The notes beneath the pieces were generated by a model. That model had not been told where the DNA came from, did not search any database, and was given only the letters and a program-made list of their open reading frames with translations. Source: Spirochaetia bacterium (lineage in GTDB: Bacteria > Patescibacteriota > Minisyncoccia > UBA6257 > UBA9933). From it: 8,627 nucleotides of DNA. Shown here piece by piece: positions 1-4,934 of the stretch. The stretch covers positions 1 through 8,627 of the forward strand of contig QYPD01000015.1 in the NCBI GenBank assembly GCA_007279775.1. The letters run 5' to 3'. The translations under genes and the position numbers were made by a program. Positions within the stretch are counted from its first letter, which is position 1. Every line of letters starts with the position of its first letter.

Positions 1-215
1 AAAACATTATAACCTTCCATTCTGCGCTTCCGGCAGATAATGTCCATCGCGGTATTGCTCCGCAAATGGCCCATGTGCATCCCCTTTCCCGACGGATAAG
101 GAAATTCTATTAAACCGTAAAATTTCGGTTTTTTGGAAAAATCTTTTGCGCTATATATTTTTTCCTTCTCCCAAATTTTTTGCCACTTTTTTTCGATTTC
201 TTGGTGGTTAAACAT
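1..215 (-). CDS. leuS: Leucyl-tRNA synthetase, N-terminal fragment (cut by window edge)
   Basis: The enzyme charges tRNA-Leu with leucine in the cytoplasm. Only the first 71 codons are present; the gene runs off the left edge. It starts [19 protein letters not shown], and a class I synthetase signature follows: [16 protein letters not shown] at residues 38-53, where HMGH (47-50) is the HIGH-type ATP-binding motif. The FPYPSG stretch before HMGH is typical of LeuRS rather than IleRS or ValRS. The ATG at 215-213 follows an AAAGG element about nine bases upstream, which overlaps the stop region of pilMN, so this is one of the few starts here with a recognisable ribosome site. The gap from the pilMN stop is 12 bp, suggesting cotranscription with the pilus genes. 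Identity is strong, although the CP1 editing domain and KMSKS motif are outside the window. Confidence 0.92.
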   Translation of the reverse strand, partial: MFNHQEIEKKWQKIWEKEKIYSAKDFSKKPKFYGLIEFPYPSGKGMHMGHLRSNTAMDIICRKRRMEGYNV

Positions 216-227
216 TTTGAAAAGCCT

Positions 228-1763
228 TTATTTTATTTTGAAAGTAATGCTGAAAGAAGCTTTGCCGCCGGAATCCATGACAACGCCCGCCACGGGCATG
301 ATAATTTCCTTGAATTGGGAATCGCTTTCCATTTTCGCTTTGAAATCTATGATGTTCTGATAATCGTTCGCCCGGCCGTTAAACAATATATCCGAATTTC
401 TTGATTGGATAAAAATTCTGTCTATGGAAGTATTTTTTCCTTTGGCGAAATCTATTAATTTTTCAATAATCGGAGAGAAATTGTAAATTCCTTCTTTGAC
501 TTTCAGCGCCAAGTCTACTTTAGTGTTAAAATCTTTCGCCTGTTTTTGAAGGTCGATAATTTCCTGCGATACCGATAAATTCGCCAAATTTGACAGCTGC
601 AAATCAAGAGACTTCGCCATATTAATTATAAATACATCAACGAATATAAAAGAAATCAAAATCAGCGACAAAGAAGCCAGAACGGCGTTTCTCCACATTT
701 TAGCGAAATTGATAATCCGGTATTGCCTGAATTCTTCTTCGGTTCCGGCGCTCGCGAGACTTATGATTATGTCTTTTGAACGCGGAATTAACCCTCTTAA
801 GGCCGAACCCAAAACCGAAAACCAATCCGAACCCAAAGAAACCATCTGCTTGTCATTTATACTCCATTGGCCTGCCGGGTCTTTCAGACTTGCGGGCAGA
901 ACGACTTTCTGAACCATAAGACCGAAATTTTTACTTATAATTTCCGTTATTTTTTCTTCCAAAACCGGCGTGGAAAAGAAGATGTTTTTTATTTGCGTCT
1001 CCGGCCAATGGGAACCGACGAAATTCAGGGTTTTTTGCGTTTCCGAAACGACCATTTCCTCAACAACCGACATCTTTATCTGGCGTTCTTCGCTTTTTGG
1101 CCACGGCGCGAAATGGCTAAAATAAAAATTGTTGTTTTTTACAAATATGAAATTCAGGCCGTTGGCCCCCAAATACATCAAGACAAAATCCGGACTTTGC
1201 GGTAAGGCCGCAGCCACGACCCTGCTAAGAGCCAGACCGGCGTATTCAACGGCCACAACCACGAAATTCGCCTCTTTCAAACATTCAATAATATCGTCCA
1301 CTATTCCGCCGAAAACGAAAGCTCCCAAAATTTCCAATTGTCCACCGTCAATTTTTATCTCGCCTATTTTTTGCCAGTCGGAATAAGCGGTCAAAAAATC
1401 CATCGGCGAAATCATTTGCAAATTCAATTTTGTGGCTTCTTCAAGATTATCCGATGCCGCCGTCGGCAAGTTGAACGATTGGGCGTAAATATTGTCGTCC
1501 GGGATGTTAACCACGGCATATATTTTCTTTTTCAATTTTGGCGTTATCCGCGAATGAAGCCCTACCAGAGCCTCTTTTAATTTATTTTTATCCAACACTT
1601 TCCCCTCTGACACTATCCCCGACGCCAAATTCAAAGATGTGAAAACCGATTTGTCGTTTCTGGCAAACGCAAATTTAACTGCCGAATCGGAAATTTCAAT
1701 CCCGCCAATTTCTGGGGTAGAATTAAGGATTTTAAATATTTTTTTAAAATCGATTGGCATCAT
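228..1763 (-). CDS. PilM-PilN fusion, type IV pilus inner-membrane assembly protein
   Basis: PilM (cytoplasmic, actin-like) and PilN (bitopic membrane protein) normally form a complex that couples the pilus motor to the periplasmic alignment complex. Here one 511-residue protein seems to hold both. Residues ~18-325 have the PilM layout: a first phosphate-loop-like GIEISDSAVKFAF (21-33), a second at YLGANGLNFIFV (197-208), and a final segment containing SVLGSALRGL. A PilN-like part follows: a short SLASAGTEEEF stretch (335-345), one membrane helix (~358-380), a probable coiled coil (~385-425) and a small alpha/beta end (~446-511) with the PilN-like pattern IDRIFIQ..DILFNGRAND...F. Both phosphate loops are degenerate (E23 and S25 where D and G are usual; Y197 where D is usual), so ATP hydrolysis is doubtful. 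The ATG at 1763 overlaps the TGA of the upstream gene as ATGA; a second ATG follows at once. leuS starts 12 bp after the stop. Fusion assignment is by pattern, not by search. Confidence 0.82.
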   Translation of the reverse strand: MMPIDFKKIFKILNSTPEIGGIEISDSAVKFAFARNDKSVFTSLNLASGIVSEGKVLDKNKLKEALVGLHSRITPKLKKKIYAVVNIPDDNIYAQSFNLPTAASDNLEEATKLNLQMISPMDFLTAYSDWQKIGEIKIDGGQLEILGAFVFGGIVDDIIECLKEANFVVVAVEYAGLALSRVVAAALPQSPDFVLMYLGANGLNFIFVKNNNFYFSHFAPWPKSEERQIKMSVVEEMVVSETQKTLNFVGSHWPETQIKNIFFSTPVLEEKITEIISKNFGLMVQKVVLPASLKDPAGQWSINDKQMVSLGSDWFSVLGSALRGLIPRSKDIIISLASAGTEEEFRQYRIINFAKMWRNAVLASLSLILISFIFVDVFIINMAKSLDLQLSNLANLSVSQEIIDLQKQAKDFNTKVDLALKVKEGIYNFSPIIEKLIDFAKGKNTSIDRIFIQSRNSDILFNGRANDYQNIIDFKAKMESDSQFKEIIMPVAGVVMDSGGKASFSITFKIK

Positions 1764-2176
1764 AATGAAATTTCTTTCTCTGATTCCAGTTCCGTCTTGC
1801 CGGTCTGGCTGTCAATTGAAACTATCACCCTTATCTGGCGGCGCTTATTTAAAACGCTGCCCAGCGAATCAATTTGGGTTTTCCCCGTTCCGGCGCAAGT
1901 GTCTTTGCAAATCGTTATTTGCGCAGAACTGTTTCCGATTGCTAATGTATACGGATTCGGGCTGGGATTGAAATTCGCGTCTCTGACAATTCTCATTATC
2001 GCGTCCTGAGCGCCGGACCTTGCCGCCGCCATCGCCTCTTCCGATAATTTCAAACCGAACCCGCCTTGCGCCAAATAATAAGAAATAAAAGCCAGCGCGA
2101 TTCCCAATTCCACAATCAAACCCCCGACCAAAAGCGTCATTGATAAAGTAACTGCAGCTTTCTGGTTTTTTGCCAT
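1760..2176 (-). CDS. PilX-like small membrane-anchored pilus accessory protein
   Basis: This is a 138-residue protein with a short basic N terminus (MAKNQK) and one long hydrophobic helix (~residues 8-35), followed by a small hydrophilic domain with EEAMAAARSGAQDAIMRIVRDANF (46-69), an ITICKDTC cysteine pair and a C-terminal beta-rich part. Many PilX or minor pilin-like proteins beside CPR pilM genes have this form, with the AARSGAQDA-type segment after the helix. No clear prepilin peptidase site with Glu at +5 is visible, so it may be an uncleaved membrane protein rather than a true pilin. It is translationally coupled to pilMN by an ATGA overlap, which places it in pilus assembly. It has its own likely promoter directly upstream with almost no untranslated leader. 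Exact function is not known. Confidence 0.62.
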   Translation of the reverse strand: MAKNQKAAVTLSMTLLVGGLIVELGIALAFISYYLAQGGFGLKLSEEAMAAARSGAQDAIMRIVRDANFNPSPNPYTLAIGNSSAQITICKDTCAGTGKTQIDSLGSVLNKRRQIRVIVSIDSQTGKTELESEKEISL

Positions 2177-2182
2177 GATATT

Positions 2183-2210
2183 ATTATAGTATAATTTTTA
2201 ATAAATCCAA
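2183..2210 (-). promoter_or_regulatory. Promoter of the PilX-like/pilMN/leuS operon, probably leaderless
   Basis: On the minus strand TTGGAT (2210-2205) and a perfect TATAAT (2188-2183) are separated by 16 bp. The box ends only 6 bp before the ATG at 2176, so a start site about seven bases downstream would fall on the ATG itself. No Shine-Dalgarno sequence is present. The -10 is strong and the -35 moderate; leaderless transcription is inferred from spacing. Confidence 0.55.
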
Positions 2211-2262
2211 CTACTCAGAAGAATCTTTTTTCGTTCTATCCCGCCCAAATTGTATTCCTTAC

Positions 2263-2293
2263 AATGTTTACGAAGTTGAACTTCATAAACATT
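2263..2293. repeat. REP-like palindrome copy 1 (upstream of RAYT)
   Basis: A 31-bp inverted repeat with arms of 15 and a single central G (2278). The left arm is AATGTTTACGAAGTT (2263-2277); the right arm AACTTCATAAACATT (2279-2293) is its complement except for one C-A mismatch. It shares the ACGAAGTT/AACTTC core with three other copies in the window and lies 17 bp before the transposase start. Its centre supplies a TTGAAC that is positioned as the -35 of the transposase promoter. Confidence 0.85.
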
Positions 2294-2304
2294 AGTAATA
2301 TAAT
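2276..2304 (+). promoter_or_regulatory. Promoter of the RAYT gene, partly inside REP copy 1; probably leaderless
   Basis: TTGAAC (2276-2281, 4 of 6 matches to the -35 consensus) and a perfect TATAAT (2299-2304) are separated by exactly 17 bp. The ATG follows 6 bp after the -10 box, so a leaderless mRNA is expected, and no Shine-Dalgarno sequence is seen. The -35 hexamer is the centre of the palindrome, so a protein or hairpin bound there could affect expression of the transposase. Confidence 0.5.
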
Positions 2305-2310
2305 AAGCTT

Positions 2311-3021
2311 ATGATAAAACCTGCTTTTGTTAATAATCAAATTTATCATATCTACAATCGGGGCGTAGAAAAAAGAAATATATTCTTGGATAAACAAGAT
2401 TATTTTCGTTTTATTCACAATCTATTTGAATTTAACGATGAAGAGCCTGCGACAAATATTTATTACAAATTGCCCTATCTCCAATCTTACGAAGTTCAAC
2501 TTCGTAAAGTTGAAGCCAAGGAAAGGGCGCCACGGAAAATGTTTGTAGAAATTTTAGCCTTTTGTTTGATGCCAAACCATTTTCATTTACTAATAAAACA
2601 AAAAATTGATAATGGAATTGTTAGATTTATGCAAAAACTTGGCACCGGTTACACAAATTATTTTAATAATAAAAATAAAAGAGTTGGAAGTTTATTTCAA
2701 GGAAGATTCAAAGCTGTCTTGGTTGAAAAAGATTCTCATTTTATCCATCTTCCATATTATATACACCTTAACCCTTTGGATATCAATCATCCAGAGTGGC
2801 GGAATAAAGAAATTAAAAATTTAAACGAGGCGGTTAAATTTTTAGAAAATTATAGATGGAGCAGCTTCCCGGATTATATTGGCAAGAAAAATTTTCCTTC
2901 GGTTACTCAAAGAGAATTCCTTGATGATTTTTTTGACGGACCGGAACAATATAAAAAAGATACCCTAAAATGGCTTAAGGAAATCAATTTAGAAGAAATA
3001 GACGACTTAGTGTTAGAATAA
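2311..3021 (+). CDS. REP-associated tyrosine transposase (RAYT, Y1_Tnp/IS200-like HUH family)
   Basis: This single-strand DNA transposase/endonuclease family nicks and joins hairpin-bearing DNA through a 5'-phosphotyrosine. The 236-residue protein begins with the family pattern NQIYHIYNRGVEKRNIF (9-25). It has the HUH metal-binding motif in CLMPNHFHLLI (85-95; H90 and H92), a likely catalytic Tyr at Y114 in KLGTGYTNYFN, and the RAYT signature GSLFQGRFK (126-134) followed by PYYIHLNP (148-155). Length and motif order are those of full-length RAYTs, so it may be active. It is the only plus-strand gene in the window and is more AT-rich than the pilus genes, consistent with insertion into the locus. 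REP-like palindromes lie 17 bp before its ATG and 3 bp after its TAA, and a third is inside the gene as codons ~59-66, between the N-terminal strand and the HUH motif. That in-frame copy falls in a region I recall as variable in the family. Confidence 0.93.
   Translation: MIKPAFVNNQIYHIYNRGVEKRNIFLDKQDYFRFIHNLFEFNDEEPATNIYYKLPYLQSYEVQLRKVEAKERAPRKMFVEILAFCLMPNHFHLLIKQKIDNGIVRFMQKLGTGYTNYFNNKNKRVGSLFQGRFKAVLVEKDSHFIHLPYYIHLNPLDINHPEWRNKEIKNLNEAVKFLENYRWSSFPDYIGKKNFPSVTQREFLDDFFDGPEQYKKDTLKWLKEINLEEIDDLVLE
2487..2507. repeat. REP-like palindrome copy 2, in frame inside the RAYT gene
   Basis: A perfect 21-bp palindrome: arm TTACGAAGTT (2487-2496), central C, arm AACTTCGTAA (2498-2507). It is the same core as the copies flanking the gene. 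Translated in the transposase frame it gives SYEVQLRK (residues 59-66), with no stop or frameshift. Confidence 0.85.
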
Positions 3022-3023
3022 AC

Positions 3024-3080
3024 CAAACCTTACGAAGTTCAACTTCGTAAGGTTTTCGTAAGGTTTGCTTATTTATTTTT
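3024..3080 (+). terminator. Possible hairpin terminator after RAYT (may work both ways)
   Basis: The copy 3 hairpin begins three bases after the transposase TAA. The alternative hairpin ending at 3067 is followed by a T-rich run, CTTATTTATTTTT. On the minus strand the same palindrome follows the 3079-3510 gene, with a weaker T-rich tail. The position between convergent genes suits a shared terminator, but the stem is AT-rich and the T run is interrupted. Confidence 0.4.
3025..3067. repeat. REP-like palindrome copy 3 with a duplicated right arm (after RAYT)
   Basis: A perfect palindrome at 3025-3055: arm AAACCTTACGAAGTT, central C (3040), arm AACTTCGTAAGGTTT. The outer right arm then repeats with an 11-bp period (CGTAAGGTTTT at 3046-3056, CGTAAGGTTTG at 3057-3067). 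As a result the left arm segment CAAACCTTACGAA (3024-3036) can also pair with TTCGTAAGGTTTG (3055-3067), giving two competing hairpins. It sits between the convergent 3' ends of the transposase and the 143-residue protein gene. Confidence 0.88.
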
Positions 3081-3510
3081 ACTGGCCGGTTTCGCCTGTT
3101 TGCGCCGGAGTTGGAGTTGGAATCTGGGCCTGCGGCCCTATTTGCGGTTGCGCCGCTTGAGAATTTTTTATGTAAGAAATAACCTGGCTTGTTTCGCTCA
3201 ATTTACTCTTCCAAATAATTTGCTTTTCGCTTAAATACAAATTGTCTTCCGGACCCCAAAACGCCTGGCTGAATTTTGCCAAGCTAAGGGGATTTTGGGC
3301 ATCGCTTGTTTTTTGAAAAAACCATACATCCGAAAGATGGAAGCGCGGAAAATAAGAAGGCTTGCCTATGTAGATATCGCCCGTTGATAAATAAACCGCC
3401 CAATAATCATCGCCGCCGGATTTTTTAAAATTCTGCCAGTAAATCACGCCCGCCAAGACAATAATCAAAACAACGACCACGGCCAATAAAATTTTGTTTA
3501 GTTTAGACAT
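3079..3510 (-). CDS. Membrane-anchored protein of a CPR-type family of unknown function
   Basis: A 143-residue protein: short basic start (MSKLNK), one membrane helix (~residues 7-25), then a compact domain (~35-113) and a disordered tail rich in Pro, Gln and Thr (~118-143, with PTPTPAQTGETGQ). The domain carries YWAVYLSTGDIYIGK (36-50), HLSDVWFFQKT (58-68), FWGPEDNLYLSEKQIIW (84-100) and SETSQVISYI (105-114). From memory, many Parcubacteria encode short anchored proteins with this order (AVYLSxGxxYxGK, LxDVxxxQ, a GPED-type turn, a closing V..I helix), without an assigned function. The predicted topology puts the domain outside the membrane. The ATG follows the stop of the collar-like gene by 14 bp, so the two are probably cotranscribed; this is the last gene of that run before the transposase. 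Confidence 0.7.
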   Translation of the reverse strand: MSKLNKILLAVVVVLIIVLAGVIYWQNFKKSGGDDYWAVYLSTGDIYIGKPSYFPRFHLSDVWFFQKTSDAQNPLSLAKFSQAFWGPEDNLYLSEKQIIWKSKLSETSQVISYIKNSQAAQPQIGPQAQIPTPTPAQTGETGQ

Positions 3511-3524
3511 ATTTATTTTACCCG

Positions 3525-4130
3525 CTATTTAACCCTCATTATCCATACAACTGCCATGTTTATAGGACGGGTTTCGCTGCCGCCGGTACTATTCACATAA
3601 TAAGTTCCATCAACCCATTCACCAGCCTTAGGAGTATTATTACCGTGTTCCGTTGCTGTTCCAACTCCAGAACCAAACCCATGTGTATGACTTTTAAGTT
3701 CATCCGCCTGCAATGTGCCGCTTATACTGCCTCCCCTTAAAAATCTGGCATCTCCATTCAAGTTAGGAATTGTTTGGCCATTATAAGGTGAATTCGAATC
3801 ACTTAACACTTGTCCATTGGCTTCTACCCAACCGGATGGTAAAGCTGGCGTATTAGTAAATGACTTATGCCAAGCGATAATGGAACCTATAGGGACTATG
3901 CCAAATCCAGATATAGCGCCATAAACCTGCAATTTCGTCGCCGGAGTCGTCGTCCCGATGCCGACGTTGCCGCCGGAATAATAAATCGCGCCGCCGCCCG
4001 TTGGAGGGTTTGCGGAAGGAGAAGTCCACCCCCACACCAAACGAGTTAAAAAAAACATTAAAGCAATAACCAAAACAATGGTTACCGTGAATGATTTTGA
4101 ATTTATAAATGAATTAATTTTATTTTTCAT
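3525..4130 (-). CDS. Signal-anchored phage tail-collar-like protein (second of two)
   Basis: A 201-residue protein with an N-terminal membrane anchor or signal (~residues 13-33, VTIVLVIALMFFLTRLVWG). A Pro/Gly-rich linker and the motif GGNVGIGTTTPATKLQVYG (53-71) follow; this motif is common just before tail-fibre or collar domains and in secreted repeat proteins. Residues ~79-201 resemble a phage tail collar/microtrimer domain: VPIGSIIAWHKSF (79-91), LPSGWVEANGQVL (97-109), IPNLNGDARFLRG (121-133), ELKSHTHGFG (144-153, HxH at 148-150) and the closing RPINMAVVWIMRV. In phage short tail fibres such HxH motifs bind metal along a trimer axis. The anchor and absence of other phage genes point to a surface fibre of the cell. 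It starts 10 bp after the stop of the coiled-coil gene, in the same apparent operon. Receptor or ligand is unknown. Confidence 0.78.
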   Translation of the reverse strand: MKNKINSFINSKSFTVTIVLVIALMFFLTRLVWGWTSPSANPPTGGGAIYYSGGNVGIGTTTPATKLQVYGAISGFGIVPIGSIIAWHKSFTNTPALPSGWVEANGQVLSDSNSPYNGQTIPNLNGDARFLRGGSISGTLQADELKSHTHGFGSGVGTATEHGNNTPKAGEWVDGTYYVNSTGGSETRPINMAVVWIMRVK

Positions 4131-4140
4131 ATTTCTAATT

Positions 4141-4488
4141 TTATATTCTTTGAAGTTTTCTTTCCAATAATGCCACCCTTTTCTCTAAGACCGCGAATTC
4201 ATCAATATCTACTTTCTTCTTTAAAGAATTTTTAATAAATTCAACATCGCTTTTAATTATCTCAACATCCGTTGCCATAGAACCAATCATTTCAGTATGA
4301 ATATTAATTTTTCCACCAATATCTTCTAATTTTCCATCGACTTTATCGATTTTCTTGCTGAATTTAATGTCTAAGGCCTGATGCCCTTCAATAACCAGGT
4401 CAAATTTGGAATCGATATCTTCCAAAAGCACGCCGAAACGCCGTTCGGTTGCCGATAAATCAATTTTTTTTATCTTTTTCTTTATCAT
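4141..4488 (-). CDS. Small coiled-coil protein, unknown function (downstream of a pair)
   Basis: A 115-residue, highly charged protein without signal peptide or membrane helix, so probably cytoplasmic. It opens MIKKKIKKIDLSATERRFGV, then has SKFDLVIEGHQALDIKF (27-43), and most of the rest fits heptad repeats, ending VLEKRVALLERKLQRI (100-115). I recall CPR proteins sharing the ERRFGVLLEDIDSKFDLVIEGHQAL type of start and the closing LEKRVALLERKL type of end, but know no function. It begins one base after the TAA of another coiled-coil gene (4490-4810), so translation is probably coupled and the two may form a hetero-oligomer. The A of that spacing leaves no room for a separate ribosome site. 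Base composition is more AT-rich than the pilus and repeat-protein genes. A protein partner or regulatory role is possible but nothing in the sequence decides it. Confidence 0.65.
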   Translation of the reverse strand: MIKKKIKKIDLSATERRFGVLLEDIDSKFDLVIEGHQALDIKFSKKIDKVDGKLEDIGGKINIHTEMIGSMATDVEIIKSDVEFIKNSLKKKVDIDEFAVLEKRVALLERKLQRI

Positions 4489-4489
4489 A

Positions 4490-4810
4490 TTATTTTATTC
4501 CCGTTTTAATTTCTAAACGTCTTAATCTTTTTTCAAAATTGATTATTTCGGAACGGAAAACTATATTATTCAATTTTGATTTAATATCTTCTATTTCTAT
4601 TTTCATTTCCGTAAAACGGTTATCCATTTCGTCCCGCAGATTTTCTATTTTTCTATCCAATATGTTTATTCTTTCTTCCAGACTATCAAATCTATCGTTT
4701 AAACTTACGAAATTTTTATCGTTTGCCGTAAATCTTTCATTCACCGCAAAAAACTCCTTTCGAATAAGGATGCCCAAATCTTCAATTGTGCTTATCTTCT
4801 TTTTCTTCAT
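4490..4810 (-). CDS. Small coiled-coil protein, unknown function (upstream of a pair)
   Basis: Read from the ATG at 4810, this is a 106-residue charged protein: MKKKKISTIEDLGILIRKEF, then long heptad-like segments (FVSLNDRFDSLEERINILDRK, in two parts around residues 33-54, and IENLRDEMDNRF onward), ending FEKRLRRLEIKTGIK. The STIEDL.....K.F opening is one I associate with small CPR coiled-coil proteins. The frame is open further upstream to a GTG at 4864, but that extension (MDNIQLLLFLKVIKIIDS) lacks family-like features, and a candidate promoter sits just before 4810, so the ATG is preferred. The stop is one base before the start of the next coiled-coil gene. No signal peptide is visible. 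Function cannot be assigned. Confidence 0.62.
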   Translation of the reverse strand: MKKKKISTIEDLGILIRKEFFAVNERFTANDKNFVSLNDRFDSLEERINILDRKIENLRDEMDNRFTEMKIEIEDIKSKLNNIVFRSEIINFEKRLRRLEIKTGIK

Positions 4811-4820
4811 ACTATCTATG

Positions 4821-4849
4821 ATTTTAATAACTTTGAGAAATAAAAGCAA
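4821..4849 (-). promoter_or_regulatory. Candidate promoter of the coiled-coil gene pair
   Basis: TTGCTT (4849-4844) and TAAAAT (4826-4821) on the minus strand are separated by 17 bp. The -10 ends 10 bp before the ATG at 4810, so the leader would be about three bases. This supports the internal ATG over the GTG at 4864. In AT-rich DNA such matches arise by chance, so confidence is modest. Confidence 0.35.
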
Positions 4850-4887
4850 CTGAATATTATCCACCCTTTGAATTTACGCTGACGGCG

Positions 4888-4934
4888 AATATTACGAAGT
4901 TTACGAAGTTTACGAAGTTGAACTTCATAATATT
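4888..4934. repeat. REP-like palindrome copy 4 with tandemly expanded left arm
   Basis: The left arm AATATTACGAAGTT (4888-4901) pairs with AACTTCATAATATT (4921-4934), with one C-A mismatch as in copy 1. Between them the unit TTACGAAGT is repeated, giving three tandem copies with a 9-bp period (4892-4900, 4901-4909, 4910-4918). The inner copy TTACGAAGTT can also pair directly across G4920 with AACTTCATAA. The repeat overlaps the TAA stop of the collar-like gene (4935-4933) and may affect its mRNA 3' end; there is no T run typical of a terminator. Confidence 0.85.

Noticed and set aside
867..1971. Several plus-strand frames of 67-112 codons across the pilus genes
   Set aside because: They mirror well-supported minus-strand genes, have no domain-like sequence or start signals, and arise from the codon pattern of the opposite strand.
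2236..2418. A 60-residue minus-strand frame opposite the transposase start
   Set aside because: It is antisense to a well-supported gene, covers the palindrome and promoter, and its sequence is low-complexity hydrophobic.
2311..3021. IS200/IS605 element with TnpB
   Set aside because: The GSLFQGRFK signature and longer C terminus are RAYT-like, and no tnpB or IS605-type ends are present.
4490..4864. GTG at 4864 as the start of the upstream coiled-coil gene
   Set aside because: The extra 18 residues are hydrophobic and unlike the rest of the protein, the purine-rich stretch abuts the GTG without spacing, and a promoter-like pair lies just before the ATG at 4810.
4890..4934. A very short CRISPR or tandem minisatellite
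   Set aside because: Units are 9 bp with no spacers and belong to a palindrome family found elsewhere in the window.
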